The notes beneath the pieces were generated by a model. That model was not told where the DNA came from. It saw only the letters and a program-made list of their open reading frames with translations, and made no database searches. Below, one piece after another: positions 58,945 through 64,000 of a stretch of 64,000 nt of DNA (position 1 is its first letter; the number at the start of each line of letters is the position of its first letter). The DNA is from Paucisalibacillus globulus DSM 18846. Its GTDB lineage: Bacteria > Bacillota > Bacilli > Bacillales > Amphibacillaceae. The position numbers and the translations under genes are program-made. The DNA lies in NCBI RefSeq assembly GCF_000482485.1, contig NZ_AXVK01000001.1, positions 496,001 through 560,000 on the forward strand. The letters run 5' to 3'.

Positions 58945-59607
58945 ATGAAATATAATTCCGTTTTCGATATTATTGGTCCTGTCATGGTAGGGCCATCAAG
59001 TTCACATACAGCAGGTGCTGCACGGATTGGTCTTGCAGCACGTAATTTATTTGGAAGACAACCAAAGTGGGCTAAGATACATTTGTATGGTTCATTTGCT
59101 AAAACGTATCAAGGCCATGGTACGGATTTTGCATTAGCTGGAGGATTATTAGGTTTTCCAACAGAAGATACACGTATGAGTAAAGCTTTGCAGATAGCTA
59201 AAGAGGAAGGAATTCATATAGAATTTTTTGAAGATAGTTCAAAGACTGATCACCCTAATACAGTTCGACTTATTATAGGTGATGAAGAGGATAGTTTGGA
59301 GATAGTTGGTATTTCCATTGGTGGAGGAAAAGTGGAAATAACCGAATTAAATGGTTTCGCATTAAGACTATCTGGTAACCACCCAGCAATTCTAATTATG
59401 CATAACGATCGCTTTGGTGCAATTGCATCCGTCACGAAAATATTAGCAAAATATGAAATAAATATCGGTCATATGGAAGTAAATAGAAAAGATGTTGGTA
59501 AAGAAGCGTTAATGGTAATTGAAACTGACCAAAATGTTGCGGATGATATTTTACTAGAATTAAAAGAGTCTGAACATATTATACAGATTGCTAAAATCGT
59601 TAGCTAG
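58945..59607 (+). CDS. sdaAB: L-serine dehydratase, iron-sulfur-dependent, beta subunit
   Basis: The beta chain of the two-subunit Fe-S L-serine deaminase (serine to pyruvate). The 220 residues contain the family motif IGPVMVGPSSSHTAGAARIG, FALAGGLLGF and a C-terminal ACT-like domain (GNHPAILIMHNDRFGAIASV). AAGGCGGTGTCAG precedes the ATG. It is paired with the alpha subunit gene 14 bases downstream. Confidence 0.95.
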   Translation: MKYNSVFDIIGPVMVGPSSSHTAGAARIGLAARNLFGRQPKWAKIHLYGSFAKTYQGHGTDFALAGGLLGFPTEDTRMSKALQIAKEEGIHIEFFEDSSKTDHPNTVRLIIGDEEDSLEIVGISIGGGKVEITELNGFALRLSGNHPAILIMHNDRFGAIASVTKILAKYEINIGHMEVNRKDVGKEALMVIETDQNVADDILLELKESEHIIQIAKIVS

Positions 59608-59621
59608 AGGGGAGAATAACT

Positions 59622-60497
59622 ATGTTCCGTACCGTTAAAGAATTAGTGGAAATAGCTGAAAAGGAAAATTTATTAATTTCCGAAGTGATGATTCGTCAAG
59701 AAATGGACATTAAAAATAAAACGCGTGAAGAAGTATTTGCGGAAATGGAAAGAAATCTCCAAGTAATGGAGAAGGCTGTAGAAGATAGTTTGAAAGGTGT
59801 TCAATCTGTTACAGGATTAACCGGGGGAGATGCCGTGAAAATCCAAACCTATATGCAAGATAGTACGCCTTTATCAGGTCATTTAATGCTGGATGCAGTA
59901 AGTAAAGCAATGGGGACGAATGAAGTTAATGCAGCAATGGGAGTCATTTGCGCAACCCCTACAGCAGGTAGTGCAGGTGTTGTTCCGGGAACATTGTTTG
60001 CAGTTAAAGAACAACTTAAACCTACTCGAGAACAAATGATACGCTATTTGTTTACTGCAGGAGCATTTGGTCTAGTTGTTGCGAATAATGCCTTTATCTC
60101 TGGAGCCGCTGGAGGCTGTCAAGCTGAGGTAGGTTCAGCAGGGGCAATGGCTTCGGCAGCAATTGTTGAAATGGCTGGCGGTACACCTCAAGCATCTGCA
60201 GAGGCATTTGCGATGACATTAAAAAATATGCTTGGGCTAGTATGTGACCCCGTTGCAGGGTTAGTAGAAGTACCTTGTGTAAAGCGAAATGCTGGCGGTT
60301 CTGCATTAGCCATTGTATCTGCGGATATGGCTTTGGCAGGTGTAGTTAGTCGGATACCTTGTGATGAGGTGATTGGTGCGATGTATCGAATTGGTAAGCA
60401 GATGCCATCGTCATTACGTGAGACAGGTGAAGGCGGTCTTGCTGATACACCAACAGGACGGTTCTTGAAGGAAAAGATTTTTGGTACGACAGTATAG
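59622..60497 (+). CDS. sdaAA: L-serine dehydratase, iron-sulfur-dependent, alpha subunit
   Basis: Catalytic alpha chain carrying the oxygen-labile [4Fe-4S] cluster. The 291 residues include GLTGGDAVKI, VICATPTAGSAGVVPGTL, SGAAGGCQAEVGSAGAMASA and LVCDPVAGLVEVPCVKRNA, with conserved cysteines that bind the cluster. The ribosome site is GGGGAGAATAAC. recG follows after 14 bases, as in B. subtilis. Confidence 0.96.
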   Translation: MFRTVKELVEIAEKENLLISEVMIRQEMDIKNKTREEVFAEMERNLQVMEKAVEDSLKGVQSVTGLTGGDAVKIQTYMQDSTPLSGHLMLDAVSKAMGTNEVNAAMGVICATPTAGSAGVVPGTLFAVKEQLKPTREQMIRYLFTAGAFGLVVANNAFISGAAGGCQAEVGSAGAMASAAIVEMAGGTPQASAEAFAMTLKNMLGLVCDPVAGLVEVPCVKRNAGGSALAIVSADMALAGVVSRIPCDEVIGAMYRIGKQMPSSLRETGEGGLADTPTGRFLKEKIFGTTV

Positions 60498-60511
60498 AAA
60501 AGAGTGAGATT

Positions 60512-62545
60512 ATGCTAGATAATTCCGTAGTTACTATTAAGGGAATAGGGGATAAGTTTGCCGAGGACCTACAGTCCTTAAATATATACACAGTTGAAGA
60601 TTTGCTGTTTTATTTCCCTTCTAGATACGATGTTTTAGAAATCCAACCTTTAAGCGAGTTAATTCATGAGGATAAAGTTTCCATTGAGGGAAGGGTATTG
60701 AATGCCCCTTCTCTTTCCTTTTATGGGAGAAAGAAATCCCGGTTAACTTTTAATATTGAGGTGGAAAATATTGCAGTTAAAGCAGTTATGTTTAATCGGG
60801 CTTTTGCCAAAAACCAAATTAAAATGGGTGATGTGGTAACGTTAACTGGAAAATGGGATGCACATCGTCTTCAAATAACTGTTAGTAATTATCAAAAGGG
60901 CTCCATAGAAAAAACCTCTGAAATTCAACCGATTTATTCCATTAGAGGGGATGTCACGAGTTTCAGGTTAAAGAAGGCTATCCAACAAGCTATTCGTGAA
61001 CAAGCCAATCAGGTTGAAGAAATCCTTCCTCCGGATATGTTATCAGCTTATAAAATTCCTAATCGCATGGGTGCTATGAAAACCATGCACTTCCCAGAAA
61101 GTCGAGTTGCATTAAAACATGCCAGAAGAAGATTTACTTACGAAGAGTTTTTATTATTTCAGTTAAAGATTCAAATATTAAGGAAAAGACGACGGGAAGC
61201 AACAGTTGGAAATTCACAGCATTATGATGCTATGAAACTTGAAACGTTTATAAGTAAGTTTCCTTTTTCATTAACAAATGCTCAAAAAAAATCATTAAAT
61301 CAAATTTTATCTGATATGAAATCACCCTATAGAATGAATCGGTTATTACAAGGTGATGTAGGTTCAGGTAAGACAGCGGTAGCTGGGGTAGCATTATATG
61401 CTGCAATTACTGCTAAAAAGCAAGGGGCTTTAATGGTACCAACAGAAATTCTAGCTGAGCAGCATTTTCAATCTTTAACAGAAATGTTTGGTGATCTTGC
61501 AAGAGTTGAATTACTGACAGGCTCTATAAAAGGAAAAAGACGAAAAGAAATTCTTGCCGATGTGGAAAATCATCAGGTACATATTCTTGTTGGAACACAC
61601 GCCTTAATTCAGGATGATGTTCATTTTGAGACCCTCGGATTAGTTGTTGTGGATGAACAGCATCGATTTGGTGTGGAACAAAGAAGGGCACTATCTAATA
61701 AAGGATTACATCCAGATGTCCTATTTATGACAGCGACACCCATTCCTAGGACATTAGCTATTACTGCGTTCGGAGATATGGATGTTTCTGTCATTGATGA
61801 AATGCCTGCAGGTAGAAAAGAAATCGAGACCTATTGGACAAAGGCAAACACATTTGATCGTGTACTCAACTTTATAGCAAAACATGTGGAAGCGGGGGAG
61901 CAAGCTTATATTATTTGTCCCTTGATTGAAGAATCGGACAAACTTGATATTCAAGACGCGGTGGATTTATACAATCAGCTAGAAGCATACTATCCGCCAT
62001 CCATCCAAGTTGGATTAATGCATGGAAGACTTCATTCAACAGAGAAAGAAGAGATAATGAAAGAATTTGCAGCAAATAAAGTTCAAATTCTTGTTTCGAC
62101 TACGGTTGTAGAAGTAGGTGTTAATGTTCCCAACGCAACCATAATGGTTATTTATGATGCAGAACGATTTGGACTTTCACAATTGCACCAATTAAGGGGA
62201 AGAGTTGGACGTGGTGATAAACAAAGCTATTGTATTCTAATTGCTGATCCAAAGAGTGAAAATGGAAAAGAGAGAATGCGCATCATGACGGAAACGAATA
62301 ATGGTTTTAAACTTTCAGAAGAGGACTTAAAGCTACGCGGTCCTGGTGACTTTTTTGGGACGAAACAAAGCGGATTGCCTGATTTCAAAGTAGCGGACAT
62401 GATTCATGATTACCGAGCACTTGAAACAGCAAGAAATGATGCACAAGAAATCATTGAATTTAATTTGTTAGAAGAAGATCCAAAATATGAACCATTAAGG
62501 ACTTTATTAGAAAATGAAGGAGTATTCGATACTGTTCTAGATTAA
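60512..62545 (+). CDS. recG: ATP-dependent DNA helicase RecG
   Basis: RecG remodels stalled forks and branched DNA. The 677 residues have the wedge/OB domain (about 60-150), the Superfamily 2 motor with RLLQGDVGSGKTAVAGVAL, VVVDEQHRFGVEQR, MTATPIPRTLAI, STTVVEVGVNVPNA and QLRGRVGRG, and the C-terminal TRG region GPGDFFGTKQSGLPDFKVAD. AGAGTGAGATT is a modest ribosome site. Confidence 0.97.
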   Translation: MLDNSVVTIKGIGDKFAEDLQSLNIYTVEDLLFYFPSRYDVLEIQPLSELIHEDKVSIEGRVLNAPSLSFYGRKKSRLTFNIEVENIAVKAVMFNRAFAKNQIKMGDVVTLTGKWDAHRLQITVSNYQKGSIEKTSEIQPIYSIRGDVTSFRLKKAIQQAIREQANQVEEILPPDMLSAYKIPNRMGAMKTMHFPESRVALKHARRRFTYEEFLLFQLKIQILRKRRREATVGNSQHYDAMKLETFISKFPFSLTNAQKKSLNQILSDMKSPYRMNRLLQGDVGSGKTAVAGVALYAAITAKKQGALMVPTEILAEQHFQSLTEMFGDLARVELLTGSIKGKRRKEILADVENHQVHILVGTHALIQDDVHFETLGLVVVDEQHRFGVEQRRALSNKGLHPDVLFMTATPIPRTLAITAFGDMDVSVIDEMPAGRKEIETYWTKANTFDRVLNFIAKHVEAGEQAYIICPLIEESDKLDIQDAVDLYNQLEAYYPPSIQVGLMHGRLHSTEKEEIMKEFAANKVQILVSTTVVEVGVNVPNATIMVIYDAERFGLSQLHQLRGRVGRGDKQSYCILIADPKSENGKERMRIMTETNNGFKLSEEDLKLRGPGDFFGTKQSGLPDFKVADMIHDYRALETARNDAQEIIEFNLLEEDPKYEPLRTLLENEGVFDTVLD

Positions 62546-62585
62546 TTCATACTTGCATTATTTTCTTAGGTAATATATATTACTG

Positions 62586-62602
62586 TTAGTACCAAGTCTT
62601 AG
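62586..62602 (+). promoter_or_regulatory. Candidate FapR operator
   Basis: TTAGTACCAAGTCTTAG at 62586 resembles the FapR site TTAGTACCTGGTACTAA: the left half is exact, the right half matches partly. It sits about 53 bases before fapR, downstream of AT-rich -10-like sequence, as expected for autoregulation. Confidence 0.5.
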
Positions 62603-62654
62603 TATCAACGATTATTATTATTAGAAAAATATTAAAAGTGGATGGTGTGCTTTA

Positions 62655-63227
62655 ATGAGGATACCGAAAGTAAAGAGACAAGAAAAACTTAGGGAAACAA
62701 TTGAAGAAACCCCCTTTATAACAGATGAAGAGCTAGCGAAAAAGTTTGACGTAAGTATTCAAACCATTCGATTGGATCGAATGGAATTATCGATTCCTGA
62801 ATTAAGGGAAAGAATAAAAACGGTAGCAAAGAGTCAATGGAATGAAACAGTGAAATCTCTACCGCTTGAAGATGTAATTGGGGAAATAATTGATTTAGAG
62901 CTAGATAAACGCGCAATCTCTATTCTAGATATTGGGAAAGAACATGTTTTTACAAGGAACAATATTGCTAGAGGACATCATTTATTTGCACAAGCAAATT
63001 CACTTGCAGTAGCAGTCATAAATGATGAATTAGCATTAACTACTAAATCTGTAATTCATTTCAAGAGACAAGTACACCAAGGTGAACGAGTGGTTGCGAA
63101 GGCATTTGTTCAAGCTATAAGTGAAAAAGGACTTACAATTGTTCAAGTTGATAGTTTTGTAGATAGTGAAAAAGTTTTTTCCGGAGAATTTCATATGTAC
63201 CGGTCAACAGAGAAAAAAGGAGAATAA
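62655..63227 (+). CDS. fapR: Fatty acid biosynthesis repressor FapR
   Basis: FapR represses fatty acid and phospholipid genes and is released by malonyl-CoA. The 190 residues have a DeoR-like helix-turn-helix (about 18-45: [20 protein letters not shown]), a linker helix, and a hotdog-fold effector domain (about 80-185: [40 protein letters not shown]). It precedes plsX, the first gene of its classic regulon operon fapR-plsX-fabD-fabG. Confidence 0.97.
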   Translation: MRIPKVKRQEKLRETIEETPFITDEELAKKFDVSIQTIRLDRMELSIPELRERIKTVAKSQWNETVKSLPLEDVIGEIIDLELDKRAISILDIGKEHVFTRNNIARGHHLFAQANSLAVAVINDELALTTKSVIHFKRQVHQGERVVAKAFVQAISEKGLTIVQVDSFVDSEKVFSGEFHMYRSTEKKGE

Positions 63228-63230
63228 CAA

Positions 63231-64000
63231 ATGAAAATTGCAATTGATGCTATGGGTGGTGACCATGCGCCAAAAGAAATCGTTTTAGGGGCGATGGATG
63301 CTGTTAAGCAAATAGCAAATCTACAAATTACACTTTTTGGTGATGAAGAAAAAATCTCACAATATTTGACTGACAAAGAGCGTATTCAAATTGTACATAC
63401 AGACGAAGTCATTACAGGTGAGGATGAGCCAGTTAGAGCTGTTAGAAGAAAGAAAAACTCATCTATGGTTAAAATGGCTGAAGAAGTGAAAGATGGGCGT
63501 GCAGATGCATGTATTTCTGCCGGTAATACCGGCGCGCTAATGAGCGCTGGATTATTTGTTGTGGGAAGAATTCCTGGAATCGATCGTCCAGCATTATCTC
63601 CAACACTCCCAACATTAGACGGCACGGGATTCCTAATGTTAGATGTCGGTGCTAACGTGGATGCCAAGCCCAACCATTTATTACAGTATGCTATTATGGG
63701 ATCTGTTTACGCAGAAAAGGTCCGGTCCATTAAAAATCCAAGAGTTGGTTTATTAAATGTTGGAACAGAGGATGGGAAGGGTAACGAATTAACAAAAAAA
63801 GCCTTTGATTTAATGAAAAAAGCACCAATAAACTTTGTTGGTAATGTTGAGGCTCGCGATTTACTAAATGGTGTAGCAGATGTCGTAGTTACAGATGGTT
63901 TTAGTGGAAACATTGCTCTGAAAACGATTGAAGGGACTGCTTCTTCGCTTTTTTCTATGCTAAAAGAAACCTTAATGTCTTCATTGAAAACAAAGCTAGC
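63231..64000 (+). CDS. plsX: Phosphate acyltransferase PlsX, 3'-truncated by window
   Basis: PlsX converts acyl-ACP to acyl-phosphate for PlsY. The gene starts at ATG 63231 after AAAAGGAGAATAAC, 3 bases after fapR, and is still open at the window edge: 256 of about 330 residues are visible. Motifs: [73 protein letters not shown], and [17 protein letters not shown]. Controlled with fapR by malonyl-CoA through the operator upstream. Confidence 0.97.
   Translation, partial: MKIAIDAMGGDHAPKEIVLGAMDAVKQIANLQITLFGDEEKISQYLTDKERIQIVHTDEVITGEDEPVRAVRRKKNSSMVKMAEEVKDGRADACISAGNTGALMSAGLFVVGRIPGIDRPALSPTLPTLDGTGFLMLDVGANVDAKPNHLLQYAIMGSVYAEKVRSIKNPRVGLLNVGTEDGKGNELTKKAFDLMKKAPINFVGNVEARDLLNGVADVVVTDGFSGNIALKTIEGTASSLFSMLKETLMSSLKTKL

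Overview
The window is an AT-rich chromosomal segment from an endospore-forming member of the Bacillaceae. It carries sporulation genes (spoIIGA, sigE, sigG, spoVM, a spoVE-type SEDS gene), an ileS T-box leader and PyrR attenuators, and its gene order closely follows the Bacillus subtilis stretch from murD to plsX. The genus cannot be settled from the sequence alone.

Layout. Bases 1-5802 hold the end of the division and wall cluster (murD fragment, spoVE/ftsW, divIB, ftsA, ftsZ). Bases 6603-9290 hold the mother-cell and forespore sigma genes spoIIGA-sigE-sigG. A BCCT transporter (9690-11228) precedes the septum cluster ylmC-pgeF-ylmE-sepF-ylmG-ylmH-divIVA (11375-15433). Then come ileS under T-box control, lspA, an RluD-type pseudouridine synthase and the complete pyrimidine operon pyrR-B-C-carAB-K-D-F-E (20459-30606). 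Bases 30686-34607 are an accessory island: a LysR regulator, a repeat-rich gap, a P-loop protein and an ECF sigma/membrane anti-sigma pair. The conserved order then resumes with rqcH, a Ca2+-type ATPase, yloC, remA, gmk, rpoZ, coaBC, priA, fmt, rsmB, prpC, prkC, rsgA, rpe, thiN, spoVM, rpmB, asp23 and the fakA homologue. The right end holds a small Cys protein with a DsbA-like oxidoreductase, an NCS2 permease, sdaAB-sdaAA, recG, fapR and the start of plsX.

Compared with B. subtilis order recalled from memory, the window lacks murG and murB after spoVE, pyrP in the pyr operon, def before fmt, rlmN after rsmB and the cys genes after pyrE.

Most unusual signal. Four intergenic gaps (5901-6278, 31572-32050, 39171-39435, 53238-53664) carry elements with the same ends: a TATA-flanked 15-base arm, its partner arm, and a 14-base tail of consensus CYATCAACTRMGAA. 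The interiors are unrelated. Two hold GC-rich palindromic repeats and two hold arrays of CATG spaced about every 21 bp. Base changes between copies mostly preserve pairing of the two arms, often through G-U wobble. This looks like a family of interspersed, structure-forming elements with exchangeable cargo. A decayed copy of one GC-rich cargo also sits in the ileS leader. Other notable signals are a hairpin that would hide the sigG ribosome site only in read-through transcripts, and a spoIIG-like promoter with an overlong spacer.
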